From contig NZ_AMZY02000005.1 in assembly GCF_000330725.2 (NCBI RefSeq), positions 62,001 to 126,000 on the forward strand: 64,000 bases of DNA, in the 5' to 3' direction. This stretch comes from Mariniradius saccharolyticus AK6. Its GTDB lineage: Bacteria > Bacteroidota > Bacteroidia > Cytophagales > Cyclobacteriaceae. Numbering within the stretch: position 1 is the stretch's first letter; the number at the start of each line of letters is the position of its first letter. Shown in pieces: positions 35,701-45,335 of the stretch. The position numbers and the translations under genes are program-made. The notes beneath the pieces are model-generated. The model was not told the origin of the DNA. It saw nothing but the letters and a program-made list of their open reading frames with translations, and made no database searches.

Positions 35701-36945
35701 ATGGACGCTAAAGTGCTCATAGAGTCGTTTGCAGAATTTGCAAAGTCTAAAAATGTGGATCGACCTACCATGATCCGAATCCTGGAAGATGTATTTAGGG
35801 CGATGATTCGAAAGAAATTCGAAACAGACGAAAACTTCGACGTCACCATCAATGCCGACAAGGGAGACCTCGAAATCCTCCGCATCCGGGAAATCGTCGA
35901 CGATAATTCGGAAGATATTTGGGATTTCGACAAAATCAGCCTGACCGACGCCCGTAAAATAGAACCTGATTTTGAGGTGGGGGAAGAAGTATATGAGAAA
36001 ATCGAATTAGAAGAATTCGGACGCAGGGCCGTGCAGATGGCCCGTCAAACTTTGATCCAAAAAATCAAGGACCTTGAGAAGGACTTGCTTTTCAACCAAT
36101 ATGAGGATTTGGTAGGTGAAATCATATCGGCAGAGGTTTACCAAATCCTTGGCCGGGAAGTCCTCTTGATCGACGGTGAAGGCAACGAATTGATCCTTCC
36201 AAAGAGTGAACAGATTTCCAAAGACCGATTCCGCAAAGGCGACAGCGTTCGAGCCATCGTCCACAAAGTAGAGATGGTCAACGGCAATCCACGCATCATC
36301 CTTTCCCGAACCTCGCCGATTTTCTTGGAAAGATTATTTGAAAACGAGGTCCCTGAGGTATTCGACGGCCTGATCACCATCAGAAAAATCGTGAGGGAAC
36401 CAGGAGAAAGAGCAAAAGTCGCCGTTGAATCCTATGATGACCGGATCGATCCAGTGGGCGCATGTGTGGGCATGAAAGGAAGCAGGATTCACGCAATTGT
36501 CCGCGAACTCCAAAACGAGAACATCGACGTCATCAACTACACTGACAACCTTGAGCTATATGTGGCCAGGGCACTGAGTCCAGCCAAAGTGACTTCGCTC
36601 CAAATTGATAGAGAAAACAAGAGAATCTCCGTTTACCTCAAGCCTGACCAAGTTTCGATGGCAATCGGTAAGGGTGGATTCAATATCCGTTTGGCTTCAC
36701 GATTGGTCGGATACGAAATCGATGTTTTCAGGGAATTGAGCGATTACGAAGAAGAGGATGTGGATTTGGAAGAATTCGCAGACGAGATCGACGGATGGGT
36801 AATCGACGAATTGAAGAAGACCGGGTTGGATACTGCGAAGAGTGTTTTGTCACTTACCAAAGAAGACCTTATTCGCAGAACTGAACTGGAAGAAGAGACG
36901 ATCGACGAAGTATTTAGAATATTGAAACAGGAATTTGAGCAATAA
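35701..36945 (+). CDS. nusA: Transcription termination/antitermination factor NusA
   Basis: RNA polymerase-binding elongation factor, 414 residues. The N-terminal domain (1-125) is followed by S1 (about 130-200), KH1 with GACVGMKGSRIHAIVRELQNE, and KH2 with MAIGKGGFNIRLASRL. A short acidic, helical C-terminus follows, without the two AR repeats of E. coli. The order rimP-nusA-infB suggests one transcript, and NusA could act on the leader hairpin. Confidence 0.97.
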   Translation: MDAKVLIESFAEFAKSKNVDRPTMIRILEDVFRAMIRKKFETDENFDVTINADKGDLEILRIREIVDDNSEDIWDFDKISLTDARKIEPDFEVGEEVYEKIELEEFGRRAVQMARQTLIQKIKDLEKDLLFNQYEDLVGEIISAEVYQILGREVLLIDGEGNELILPKSEQISKDRFRKGDSVRAIVHKVEMVNGNPRIILSRTSPIFLERLFENEVPEVFDGLITIRKIVREPGERAKVAVESYDDRIDPVGACVGMKGSRIHAIVRELQNENIDVINYTDNLELYVARALSPAKVTSLQIDRENKRISVYLKPDQVSMAIGKGGFNIRLASRLVGYEIDVFRELSDYEEEDVDLEEFADEIDGWVIDELKKTGLDTAKSVLSLTKEDLIRRTELEEETIDEVFRILKQEFEQ

Positions 36946-36952
36946 CCAAAGC

Positions 36953-36982
36953 CTCAATAACCCAATAAATGGCCTATATTTG
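36953..36982 (+). promoter_or_regulatory. Possible internal promoter before infB, with CTCAATAAC phrase
   Basis: TATATTTG at 36975-36982 is an exact TAnnTTTG, 32 bases before the infB ATG. No TTG is seen at the proper -33 distance; instead the region has CTCAATAACCCAATAA (36953-36968), like the spacer before pgk. Confidence 0.5.
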
Positions 36983-37014
36983 CCAACAGATTTAGAAAGT
37001 GCACAAAATATTAT

Positions 37015-39867
37015 ATGTCAGAAGATAGAACACAGCGACTTGGGCAAGTAGCCAGAAAACTCAACGTAGGGATCTCTACGGTAGTGGATTTTCTGACTAA
37101 AAAAGGCTTTGAAGTCGAAAACAATCCAAACTTCAAAATCATCGGGGAGCAAATCGACCTGTTGGCCAAGGAGTTTAAATCCTCTGCACTCGAAAAGGAG
37201 GAGGCCTCGCATCTTTCCATTGGGAAGAGGCACCACGAGACCTTTACCATAGAGGCGGAATCCGAAGCCAAGGAGGAGAAAAAGCAGGAGCCGGTTATTG
37301 AAACCAAAAAACCCGAACCTGCTAAACCTGCCGTGATTGCTAAGGAAGAACCAAGCGCGGACAAAGTATCCGTGGAAGCGCCCGTACTTCCCGGAATCAA
37401 GGTTTTGGGGAAAATCGACCTAAACGCTCCAAAGCCCGCTCCAAAGAAAGAGGAAACAAAACCCCAAGTAGCTGACGAGCCCAAGCCAGCTGCGGAACAG
37501 CCTTCCACTCCAGCACCACAGGCTCCGAAGCAACAAGTAGCAGAAGAACCTGTCGCCCAACCGCTTGCGGAAGCTCCATCTGACGCCAAAGAAACTTCTA
37601 AATCTGCTGGAATCACCTCGGAAACCATTCAACCAAAGGCTGAGGCTGAAAAGGAAAAAGTACCTGAGGCTCCCGAAGACCAAGTTATCGCAGCAAAGGC
37701 AGACGCACTTAAAGGCTTGACCGTTTTGGGCAAAATCGAATTGCCTGACGATAGGTTCAAAAAACGGGATAAGCCCGTTGCTTCCTCTGATGAGCGCAAC
37801 AAGGACAAAAAGAAAAGGCTACGCAAGCGTATTGATAAAAAAGGCCCTGAAATTCAGGATCCAAATCGTCCAAAACCAGCCGACCAAGCTGCCGGAGGAA
37901 GAGGACGAGCACAGGGACAACCTTTCCAAGGAAAAGGGAGGCCTGCTTCCCCTCAGGTCGCACGAACACAAAAGGCCGAACCTACCCAAAAGGAGATACA
38001 GGACCAAATCAAGCAAACTTTGGCAAGGCTACAGGGTGGCAAATCCGGGGGCAAATCCAAGCGTAGAGACAAGAAATCAGATAGATTTAAAGAAGAGGCG
38101 GAAGGTGTCGACGATACCAAAGTCCTCCGGGTTACCGAATTTATCTCTGCCAATGACTTGGCATCTCTCATGGATGTCTCTGTGAATGAAGTAATCTCTA
38201 CCTGCCTTTCTTTGGGTATGTTCGTATCCATCAACCAAAGGCTGGATGCTGAGGCAATCACCATCATTGCTGATGAATTTGGTTATGAAATCGAATTCTC
38301 TAAGCCTGACGAGGAAATTGAACCTGAAGAGCTTGCAGACGATGAAGAAGATTTGCAGCCAAGAGCGCCAATTGTTACCATCATGGGGCACGTAGATCAT
38401 GGTAAAACATCACTTTTGGACTATATAAGGAGAACAAAAGTGACCGCAGGCGAAGCAGGGGGAATCACCCAGCATATCGGTGCCTATGATGTCACTACGG
38501 CTGATGGGCAAAAAATCGCTTTTTTGGATACGCCAGGTCACGAGGCCTTTACGGCGATGCGTGCCCGTGGTGCCAAAATCACCGACGTCGCCATCATCGT
38601 GATCGCTGCGGACGATAGCATCATGCCGCAAACCAAAGAAGCAATCAACCATGCACAAGTCGCAGGCGTGCCGATGATTTTCGCAATCAACAAAATCGAC
38701 AAGCCAAACGCCAACCCGAACAAAATCAAAGAGGAATTGGCCAATATGAACCTGTTGGTGGAAGAATGGGGTGGAAAATACCAATCCCAAGACATCTCTG
38801 CCAAAACCGGTGTCGGCGTGGATGAGCTTTTGGAAAAAGTACTGCTTGAAGCAGAAATCCTCGAACTGAAAGCCAACCCCGACCGAAATGCCCTAGGTAC
38901 CGTCATAGAAGCTTCCTTGGATAAAGGACGCGGGTATGTGACTACCGTAATGGTGCAGGCAGGAACCCTTGAAGTCGGCAATATCATGCTTGCAGGCCCA
39001 CATTATGGCAGGGTCAAGGCGATGTTTGACCACACAGGCAAAAAGCTCAAAAAAGCCGGACCTTCTACACCGGTCTTGGTGCTGGGACTTGCCGGAGCTC
39101 CACAAGCTGGTGATACCTTCAAAGTAGTGGAAACTGAAAGGGAAGCGCGTGAAATCGCCAACTCAAGGGAGCAAATCCTACGAGAGCAAACCATGCGGAC
39201 CAAGAAACACATCACTTTGGATGAAATCGGAAGACGTTTGGCGATCGGAAGCTTCAAGGAACTCAATATCATCATCAAAGGTGACGTGGACGGTTCTGTC
39301 GAAGCGCTTTCCGACTCCTTGCTCAAACTTTCCAAAGAAGAGGTATCCGTAAACATCATCCACAAGGGTGTGGGTCAAATCTCAGAATCGGATGTACTCT
39401 TGGCATCAGCCTCTGACGCCATTATCCTCGGATTCAACGTACGTCCTTCTCCAAATGCCAAAAAATTGGCGGAGCAGGAGGAAATCGAAATCCGTCACTA
39501 CTCCATCATCTACGATGCCATCAACCAAATCAAGGATGCCATCGAAGGGATGCTTGAGCCGGAATTTGAAGAGATCATCACTGGTAACGTGCAGATCAGG
39601 GAAGTATTCAAAATATCCAAGATCGGTACCGTGGCGGGATGTTATGTCACTGAAGGACACATCACACGGAAGAACAAAATCCGCATCATCAGGGATGGCA
39701 TCGTTGTGCATGATGGTGAAATCGACCAACTCAAGCGATTCAAGGATGATGTCTCAGAGGTCAAGGCGGGTTACGAATGTGGTATCTCGATCAAGAACTT
39801 CAACAACATCCAAGTGGATGATACGATCGAAGGCTACATGATGCAGGAGATCAAGAAGAAAAAGTAA
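37015..39867 (+). CDS. infB: Translation initiation factor IF-2
   Basis: GTPase that brings fMet-tRNA to the 30S subunit, 950 residues. The IF2-N type helical domain is at 1-55. A long low-complexity linker rich in Ala, Pro, Lys and Glu spans about 75-360. The G domain starts near 455 with [12 protein letters not shown] (G1), [15 protein letters not shown] (G3) and NKIDKP (G4), followed by domains II-IV with the C2 tRNA-binding part at the end. Start ATG 37015 ([10 protein letters not shown]). A terminator follows at 39888. Confidence 0.98.
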   Translation: MSEDRTQRLGQVARKLNVGISTVVDFLTKKGFEVENNPNFKIIGEQIDLLAKEFKSSALEKEEASHLSIGKRHHETFTIEAESEAKEEKKQEPVIETKKPEPAKPAVIAKEEPSADKVSVEAPVLPGIKVLGKIDLNAPKPAPKKEETKPQVADEPKPAAEQPSTPAPQAPKQQVAEEPVAQPLAEAPSDAKETSKSAGITSETIQPKAEAEKEKVPEAPEDQVIAAKADALKGLTVLGKIELPDDRFKKRDKPVASSDERNKDKKKRLRKRIDKKGPEIQDPNRPKPADQAAGGRGRAQGQPFQGKGRPASPQVARTQKAEPTQKEIQDQIKQTLARLQGGKSGGKSKRRDKKSDRFKEEAEGVDDTKVLRVTEFISANDLASLMDVSVNEVISTCLSLGMFVSINQRLDAEAITIIADEFGYEIEFSKPDEEIEPEELADDEEDLQPRAPIVTIMGHVDHGKTSLLDYIRRTKVTAGEAGGITQHIGAYDVTTADGQKIAFLDTPGHEAFTAMRARGAKITDVAIIVIAADDSIMPQTKEAINHAQVAGVPMIFAINKIDKPNANPNKIKEELANMNLLVEEWGGKYQSQDISAKTGVGVDELLEKVLLEAEILELKANPDRNALGTVIEASLDKGRGYVTTVMVQAGTLEVGNIMLAGPHYGRVKAMFDHTGKKLKKAGPSTPVLVLGLAGAPQAGDTFKVVETEREAREIANSREQILREQTMRTKKHITLDEIGRRLAIGSFKELNIIIKGDVDGSVEALSDSLLKLSKEEVSVNIIHKGVGQISESDVLLASASDAIILGFNVRPSPNAKKLAEQEEIEIRHYSIIYDAINQIKDAIEGMLEPEFEEIITGNVQIREVFKISKIGTVAGCYVTEGHITRKNKIRIIRDGIVVHDGEIDQLKRFKDDVSEVKAGYECGISIKNFNNIQVDDTIEGYMMQEIKKKK

Positions 39868-39887
39868 TCAATCTAAAAGTTGATATC

Positions 39888-39915
39888 AAAAAGGGGCCTC
39901 AGCGCCCCTTTTTTT
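39888..39915 (+). terminator. Terminator after infB
   Basis: AAAAAGGGGC (39888-39897) pairs with GCCCCTTTTT (39904-39913) across a 6-base loop, with a T run to 39915. Confidence 0.85.
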
Positions 39916-39959
39916 GTGTCCTTTGGTTCCTGTAGGCAGTTGGGGAACTCGATTTTTGC

Positions 39960-39984
39960 AAAAAACCCTGAGTTGTTCTCAGGG
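39960..39984 (-). terminator. Minus-strand terminator after the decarboxylase gene
   Basis: CCCTGAG (39966-39972) and CTCAGGG (39978-39984) form a 7-bp stem; six A at 39960-39965 become the U run on the minus strand. It ends the run that begins with the TPR gene at 45211. Confidence 0.8.
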
Positions 39985-39995
39985 CTGATGGGGTT

Positions 39996-41252
39996 CTAGC
40001 GCATTTGCCTTGCTTTCAATTCTCCTTCCAAATCCATCAAAAAAGAATCTATCGTTCCCTGCTTGACGTGCGGCATCACCACGATTTTATACCAAGTTGG
40101 CTCAAATTCATAAGAATTGGCCACGAGATAATACTTGTGTGCCAATTCACTTGAAATATATTTCGCCTTGATAGAGATAATGTTGAGGTAGGGATTTCGG
40201 AAAAATTCTACACCCATGCCTGTCAGGCGCTTACAGATCCGCTCGGTATGGTCGCAAAGGGTTTCCATTTTGTATTTCCAACCCTCCGAACCGTGAATTT
40301 GGAGGATCATCCACATAGAAATAGCATTGGCACCAGACCGACTTCCGCTTACAGTGTAATCCTTACCCGGGATATACTGTGCTTCATCAGTTTTCACGAA
40401 ATCAAAATATCCTTTGCGGATGAGGAACAAGCCTGTCCCATACGGAGTCTGAAGCATCTTGTGCCCATCGCTCGTGATCGAATTGAGATAGGGATTTTGA
40501 AAGGTGAACCTACTGGTAGGATTGGTGAAAGGATATATGAAACCGCCGTATGCCGCATCCACGTGTATTTTAAAGGGTGCGTTCATGTTGGTAAAGAAAT
40601 CCCCCAACATGTCAATGTCATCCACTGAACCAAACATCGTAGTCGATAAGTTTGCGATGACGATGAAGTATTTGATTCCTTCATCCATTGCAGTCTTGAT
40701 TTTGGATTCCAAAGAATGGGGCAAAATCTCCCTCGTATCTTTATCCACCTCCAAGATGATGCTTGTCAAATTGAGTATATTGGCTCCTTTTGGCATGGAA
40801 TAATGCGAGTCCTCCGAATAGACCAGCCCGATTTCCCCGATTCTCGCACCAAATTCTTTCCGGAAAAAATTGCGATAAATCCACATTGCCTGGATATTGG
40901 CTTCAGTGCCTCCTGTCGCCACATAGCCATCCTGTTGCCCTGGGTCTCCGTTGAAAATTTCCTCGGCACACAACCTGATGAGATCCTTTTCGATTTTTTG
41001 TGTCCCTTCAAATATCTCCAGCACCGATTTTTCACTCAGCGTGTGGACCCCAATATGGTTTGGATTCCGCACCATAGCGGACATATAGGGCGCGTCTTTG
41101 AGAAATGGAGCATCGGGATAAAACTCGGCTGTGTCTAGGTAGGTGCCAGGGATACCCAGGATAGGATGTTCACCACGATAATCCAAGTTTTGGGACAATG
41201 CGGCAAATATGGTTTCTTTGATCTGTTCGTGTGTTTGTTTTTTCCAGTACAT
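39996..41252 (-). CDS. Group II PLP-dependent amino acid decarboxylase
   Basis: Cytoplasmic pyridoxal-phosphate enzyme of the glutamate/aromatic/cysteine-sulfinate decarboxylase family, 418 residues. The PLP Lys lies in SITSDGHKMLQTPYGTG and the ring-stacking Asp in IHVDAAYGGF; YVATGGTEANIQAMW forms the phosphate-binding part. The length is nearer to archaeal MfnA-type (Tyr/Asp) than to long Glu decarboxylases. The substrate is not readable from motifs. It is the last gene of a minus-strand run containing comA, so an acidic or sulfonated amino acid (aspartate, cysteate) is a reasonable hypothesis. It lies 28 bases after the aroE stop. Confidence 0.88.
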   Translation of the reverse strand: MYWKKQTHEQIKETIFAALSQNLDYRGEHPILGIPGTYLDTAEFYPDAPFLKDAPYMSAMVRNPNHIGVHTLSEKSVLEIFEGTQKIEKDLIRLCAEEIFNGDPGQQDGYVATGGTEANIQAMWIYRNFFRKEFGARIGEIGLVYSEDSHYSMPKGANILNLTSIILEVDKDTREILPHSLESKIKTAMDEGIKYFIVIANLSTTMFGSVDDIDMLGDFFTNMNAPFKIHVDAAYGGFIYPFTNPTSRFTFQNPYLNSITSDGHKMLQTPYGTGLFLIRKGYFDFVKTDEAQYIPGKDYTVSGSRSGANAISMWMILQIHGSEGWKYKMETLCDHTERICKRLTGMGVEFFRNPYLNIISIKAKYISSELAHKYYLVANSYEFEPTWYKIVVMPHVKQGTIDSFLMDLEGELKARQMR

Positions 41253-41280
41253 AGTTTGATTGGTTTAAATGGCAATGGAT

Positions 41281-42015
41281 TTAATTCCAAATCTTCCAAG
41301 CCGCTTCGGCCTGAAGTTCCAGCATTTCCAAACCATTTTTCACCAATGCTCCCCGCGCCTCCAGAGACCTCATCAAAAATGTCTTTTCGGGATTGTAGAC
41401 CAAATCATACACATGATGGCCCTCGCTCACTTGATCGGGATCAATATCGGGCATTTCATCTGTATTTGGATAGGTACCCAACGGCGTGGTATTGATGATG
41501 AGCTTGTGGTTCTGCAATATCGCGGGATTGTCTTTTAGGTCCTGATAGGAAAAAGTATGGTCCGCATTCTTCCGTGACACCATATGGAAGTTTATTCCCA
41601 AATCCTTCAAGGCCTGCACCACTGCTTTCGAAGCACCACCGGTACCAAGGACTAGTGCAGATGGTCTTTTTCCCGCCAAAAAACCTTCCAATGACTCCTT
41701 GAATCCAATGCAGTCCGTATTGAATCCCTTCAATTTCCCATTTTTGATTTGGATACAATTGACCGCACCGATGGCCGCACAAGCAGGATCCAGTTCATCC
41801 AGAAAGGGGATGACCTTTTCTTTGTAGGGAATTGTCACGTTGATTCCCTCCAATTCGGGATTTTCCTTGAGTATATCTGGCAAAAAGGATATGTCGGAAA
41901 TTTCATAGAGATCGTATTGGCACCCAACAATCTTTTCCCTTTCGAATTTTGCAGTAAAATACTTCTTCGAAAAAGAATGGGTCAAAGGAAATCCGATCAG
42001 ACCGAACTTTCTCAT
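41281..42015 (-). CDS. aroE: Shikimate dehydrogenase
   Basis: NADPH-dependent reduction of 3-dehydroshikimate to shikimate, in aromatic amino acid synthesis. 244 residues, a little short of the usual 270. MRKFGLIGFPLTHSFSKKYF is the substrate-binding start; catalytic Lys is in NVTIPYKEKV, with N and D in GAVNCI and GFNTDCIGF. The nucleotide loop is VLGTGGASKAV. Start ATG 42015 overlaps the stop of the DUF368 gene by four bases. No other shikimate genes are nearby. Confidence 0.95.
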   Translation of the reverse strand: MRKFGLIGFPLTHSFSKKYFTAKFEREKIVGCQYDLYEISDISFLPDILKENPELEGINVTIPYKEKVIPFLDELDPACAAIGAVNCIQIKNGKLKGFNTDCIGFKESLEGFLAGKRPSALVLGTGGASKAVVQALKDLGINFHMVSRKNADHTFSYQDLKDNPAILQNHKLIINTTPLGTYPNTDEMPDIDPDQVSEGHHVYDLVYNPEKTFLMRSLEARGALVKNGLEMLELQAEAAWKIWN

Positions 42016-42947
42016 CTTCTCTTCAGATATTCAGCAGTCCTTTCGATCCCAAAAACGAGCAAAATCCCAAAAGCGAATGCCAACACAGCACCGAAAACCT
42101 GAGGATCCTGACCCGTACCCTCCATAAAAGTAGCGGGCATGACATTGTCAGTCAAAAACGGAACTTCCTCTCCTTTTGAATTGATACGGTAGGAAAGGAT
42201 GTTTTTCCATGGCCAAAGCTTGTTGATAGAGCCCAACATAAAACCAGCAAGAAGCGCGATCGTCATTGATGGAAACTTATGCAAAAGCCAAGAAACGACT
42301 CTGGCGAAAGACAAAATACCGACTATACAGCCCAATCCAAATAGAGTGAGCAAGAAAATATCCTTTTCGTTTACCGCGGCGAGGATGCGTTCATATTGCC
42401 CCAAAATCAATAATACAAAGCTTCCTGAAATCCCAGGAAGGATCATCGCACAGATCGCAATCGCACCTGCCACAAACGTAAACCACCAGGTATCGGGAGT
42501 CCCTGTCGGTGGTAGTCCAGTAATCCAATAGGCTCCTACCGTCCCTATGAGCAAGGCAATAAAGACGCTCAGATTCCAACGTTGGATATCTTTCAAAACC
42601 AAAACCGCGGAAATCAAAATCAGGCCACAGAAAAATGACCATAGCAGAATGGGATGCTCTTCCATCAGGTGGGTTATCAACCTGGACATCGAAAATATAC
42701 TCGTCATGATGCCGAGCACGAGTACCAAGAGAAACGTACCATTGATATGGGTCCAAAAATCCCCTATTTTTCCCCGAAATAGCAATGTCAAAGCCTGTTT
42801 GTCAACAGACTTGATGCTGTCGAGCAGCTTGGTATATATGCCCGTGATAAACGCAATCGAGCCGCCGGAAACACCGGGAACGATGTCTGCAGCGCCCATC
42901 GCTACACCCTTGGCATAGAGCAGAAGATAATCTTTTAGGTTGGTCAT
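42012..42947 (-). CDS. DUF368 membrane protein (PopT-type polyprenyl-phosphate transporter)
   Basis: Integral membrane protein of 311 residues with about eight to ten helices. The family signature GAADIVPGVSGGSIAFITGIY is at 17-37, with a second inverted-repeat-like copy ICAMILPGISGSFVLLILG near 150. DUF368 proteins have been described as undecaprenyl-phosphate recyclers (PopT), returning the lipid carrier for wall and glycan synthesis. The start codon is 14 bases past a minus-strand hairpin with a U run, so expression may depend on readthrough from comA. Confidence 0.9.
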   Translation of the reverse strand: MTNLKDYLLLYAKGVAMGAADIVPGVSGGSIAFITGIYTKLLDSIKSVDKQALTLLFRGKIGDFWTHINGTFLLVLVLGIMTSIFSMSRLITHLMEEHPILLWSFFCGLILISAVLVLKDIQRWNLSVFIALLIGTVGAYWITGLPPTGTPDTWWFTFVAGAIAICAMILPGISGSFVLLILGQYERILAAVNEKDIFLLTLFGLGCIVGILSFARVVSWLLHKFPSMTIALLAGFMLGSINKLWPWKNILSYRINSKGEEVPFLTDNVMPATFMEGTGQDPQVFGAVLAFAFGILLVFGIERTAEYLKRR

Positions 42948-42955
42948 AGGTAAAG

Positions 42956-42978
42956 AAAAAAGACTGCCATAAGCAGTC
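42956..42978 (-). terminator. Hairpin terminator or attenuator between comA and the DUF368 gene
   Basis: On the minus strand GACTGC (42978-42973) and GCAGTC (42967-42962) form a 6-bp stem with a 5-base loop, followed by a run of six T (42961-42956). It ends about nine bases before the DUF368 ATG. Confidence 0.7.
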
Positions 42979-42989
42979 CAAAATGGGTG

Positions 42990-43760
42990 TTAGAAAGAAT
43001 GATCTCCCAGAAAGTGGTCAAATGTATCTCCGCGCAAGCCAAGTCTGATTGTCTCGAGAGGTATTACCTCATTGGGAGCGATATTGCCGAGGTTGACATT
43101 GGCGCCGAGAAGCTTTACAAACCAAACTTGTTGTTCTTTTTGTGGCGCTTCCCAGATGATGCGGTCTTCTGGAATTTTAGTGAGAATTTCTTCAACCAAG
43201 CCTTGCCGTACTTCACCAGAATCCCTGAACAAACCAACGGTCCCTCCTTCTCTGGCTTCTCCGATCACTTTCCAGCTACCCGCATCCAGTTCACTTTGCA
43301 TTTGCTCGATCCACTTGTAAGGTGGGATGATTTTGGCGGCGTCCTTGGATCCAACCTCAGAAAGCACCGTCACATCTTTGGCAAGGATGCGGATAAATTC
43401 ACATTTTTTGTCATGGGGAAGGCTGATAGAACCATCAGAAACTTCGGCAAAACGGATCCCATATTTGTCGATTACCTTTCTGTAATCCTCGAATTGGTCC
43501 CGAATCACAAAAGCTTCGAACAATGTCCCTCCAAAATAAACCGGAATGCCAGCGTCTCGGTAAATTTCAATTTTCTCGGCAAGTCTGTTGGTAAGGTAAG
43601 ATGTTGCCCAACCTAATTTTACAATGTCAACGTACTCGGCATTTGCGTCGACAAAATTCTCGACCTCCCTGATGCTGAGACCCTTATCCATAACCATAGT
43701 GAAACCTGTTGTACGTGGTTTTTGGGTACGTACAGGTAGGTTCTTAAGCAGGTAATTCAT
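42990..43760 (-). CDS. comA: Phosphosulfolactate synthase (ComA)
   Basis: Adds sulfite to phosphoenolpyruvate to make phosphosulfolactate. In methanogens this starts coenzyme M synthesis; in bacteria it feeds sulfolactate and related sulfonates. 256 residues, normal length. Family blocks are MVMDKGLSIREVENF, VKLGWATSYL, YFGGTLFEAF, EVSDGSISLP, EVGSKD, EAREGGTVGLF and ETIRLGLRGDTF, in the usual TIM-barrel order. It follows the TPR gene by 20 bases and precedes DUF368. No comB or comC homologue is in the window. A role in sulfonolipid or taurine-type products is an inference. Confidence 0.93.
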   Translation of the reverse strand: MNYLLKNLPVRTQKPRTTGFTMVMDKGLSIREVENFVDANAEYVDIVKLGWATSYLTNRLAEKIEIYRDAGIPVYFGGTLFEAFVIRDQFEDYRKVIDKYGIRFAEVSDGSISLPHDKKCEFIRILAKDVTVLSEVGSKDAAKIIPPYKWIEQMQSELDAGSWKVIGEAREGGTVGLFRDSGEVRQGLVEEILTKIPEDRIIWEAPQKEQQVWFVKLLGANVNLGNIAPNEVIPLETIRLGLRGDTFDHFLGDHSF

Positions 43761-43780
43761 CCGATTTGAATTCTTGGTGG

Positions 43781-45211
43781 TTAATTGTTTTGATCACGGG
43801 AAGGAGCGCTCCCGTCCTTGTATTGGGAAATGAGTTTGAAAATGGCCTTTTGTTTCTTGATCTCTGGCATCAATTCGTACAATATCACATGCTTCCCAAA
43901 GTCCAAAGTTAATGCATTTTCCAAATATGAAAAGGCCTCGGTGTATTTGGCCGTTTTGAGCAGAAAAACCACCATGCGATAATACAGCTCCGCTTCCCCC
44001 GGTAATTCCTCGATCCCCTCTTTCATAACATCCACAGCCTCTTCAAATCTATTTTGGTCAAAATAGATAATAGCGAGATTCACATAAGTCTCCATAATAC
44101 CCGGCTCAAGATTGATGGCCTCTTCGTAGGCTTCAGAACTTGCCTGCAAGTTGCCAAGTTGATATTCCGCATCGGCAAGCCCAACCCAGTAATTCGGATT
44201 CTCCTTCGTTATATTGAGCGCTTTTCTGAAATAGTGTATGGCTTCGAAATATTTCTCCTTCTTCAGCATGCACATCCCCAAGCCAAACCACGCATCGTCA
44301 TATTCCGGATCGATCTTCGCGGATTTCTTGAAGTATTTGAAAGCCTGATCGATATTCTCCAATTTCTCATAGGCTGCGCCCAAATAGCAGCAGTTTTCTG
44401 CATTTGCGCCCTCGCAATTGATCGTATTCTGATAGGCTTCCAATGCAAGTTCATACTGCTGCGTATTCATATAGGCATTACCTAGATTGAAATACGCCGA
44501 AGCGAAGGCATCATCGATAATCAGGGCATAATCATAGGCTTTGATTGCCTCCTCGAACCTTCCGAGGCGGTTGTAAACGACGCCAAGGTTGTACCAAGCC
44601 CCGGCGCTGTAGGGGTCTTGATCTATAAATTCCTGATAAAACTCCAATATCTCATTGAAGGAACCTTCCTCCTCAGTAATCATGGCGAGTTGGAAAAGGG
44701 CATCTTCGTGGTTGATTCGGATTTTCACGCATTCCTTGAAAAAATGGATCGCCTTCTCGTTATTTTCACTCGCCTTGTAAAGATTGCCCAGAGAATAGTA
44801 GACCTCTGCCTTGTCTTCCGCCAAGGGCAGAAAATCTTCCAGCAGCTCGATGGCTTCTTTATTGTTGCCATTGATCATCAACGCCTGACTCAGCGCGAGG
44901 ATGATGTCTTCATTGTTGGGTGATAGATTATTGAGGTTCTCCAAAATCTCCAGTCCTTCTTCCAATTCATCGTTGAAAATCAAGCATTGCGCCTTGAACA
45001 ACTTGATTTCTACACTGAATGGAAACTTACCCAAGGCGTGCTCGGCGGCTTTTAGCGCCTTGACGAATTTTTGTTGATCAAAATAAAACCGGATGATGTT
45101 TTCAAATTCCTCCTCCTCAAAGTACAGATCCAAGTTGGATTTCAATGAGTTTTCAAACCTTTCTACCAATTCTCTATCTTCTTCCCAGTCGTTTTCGAAA
45201 TCTCCGGTCAT
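43781..45211 (-). CDS. TPR-repeat protein, 476 aa
   Basis: Cytoplasmic protein composed almost entirely of tetratricopeptide repeats (about ten), with an acidic N-terminus (MTGDFENDWEEDRELVERF) and no signal peptide. Clear units include AWYNLGVVYNRLGRFEEAIKAY, AYFNLGNAYMNTQQYELALEAY and AWFGLGMCMLKKEKYFEAIHYF. It should be an adaptor; the partner is unknown. It is the first gene of the comA run and has its own promoter just upstream. Confidence 0.9.
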   Translation of the reverse strand: MTGDFENDWEEDRELVERFENSLKSNLDLYFEEEEFENIIRFYFDQQKFVKALKAAEHALGKFPFSVEIKLFKAQCLIFNDELEEGLEILENLNNLSPNNEDIILALSQALMINGNNKEAIELLEDFLPLAEDKAEVYYSLGNLYKASENNEKAIHFFKECVKIRINHEDALFQLAMITEEEGSFNEILEFYQEFIDQDPYSAGAWYNLGVVYNRLGRFEEAIKAYDYALIIDDAFASAYFNLGNAYMNTQQYELALEAYQNTINCEGANAENCCYLGAAYEKLENIDQAFKYFKKSAKIDPEYDDAWFGLGMCMLKKEKYFEAIHYFRKALNITKENPNYWVGLADAEYQLGNLQASSEAYEEAINLEPGIMETYVNLAIIYFDQNRFEEAVDVMKEGIEELPGEAELYYRMVVFLLKTAKYTEAFSYLENALTLDFGKHVILYELMPEIKKQKAIFKLISQYKDGSAPSRDQNN

Positions 45212-45233
45212 GTGCTCTCATTAAATGGTTTAT

Positions 45234-45264
45234 AAAAGATACCAAAAATTATCCCGAGACAAAA
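45234..45264 (-). promoter_or_regulatory. Promoter of the TPR-comA run
   Basis: On the minus strand TTTTG (45264-45260) and TATCTTTT (45241-45234) are 18 bases apart, matching TTTG-N18-TAnnTTTG at all but the last base. It lies 23 bases before the TPR start. Confidence 0.6.
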
Positions 45265-45335
45265 TCCTATTCCATGATTTTTTCGAGAAAGTTTTTTGGG
45301 GTGATTTTGGGTCTTTTCAGATGTTTAACGACCGC

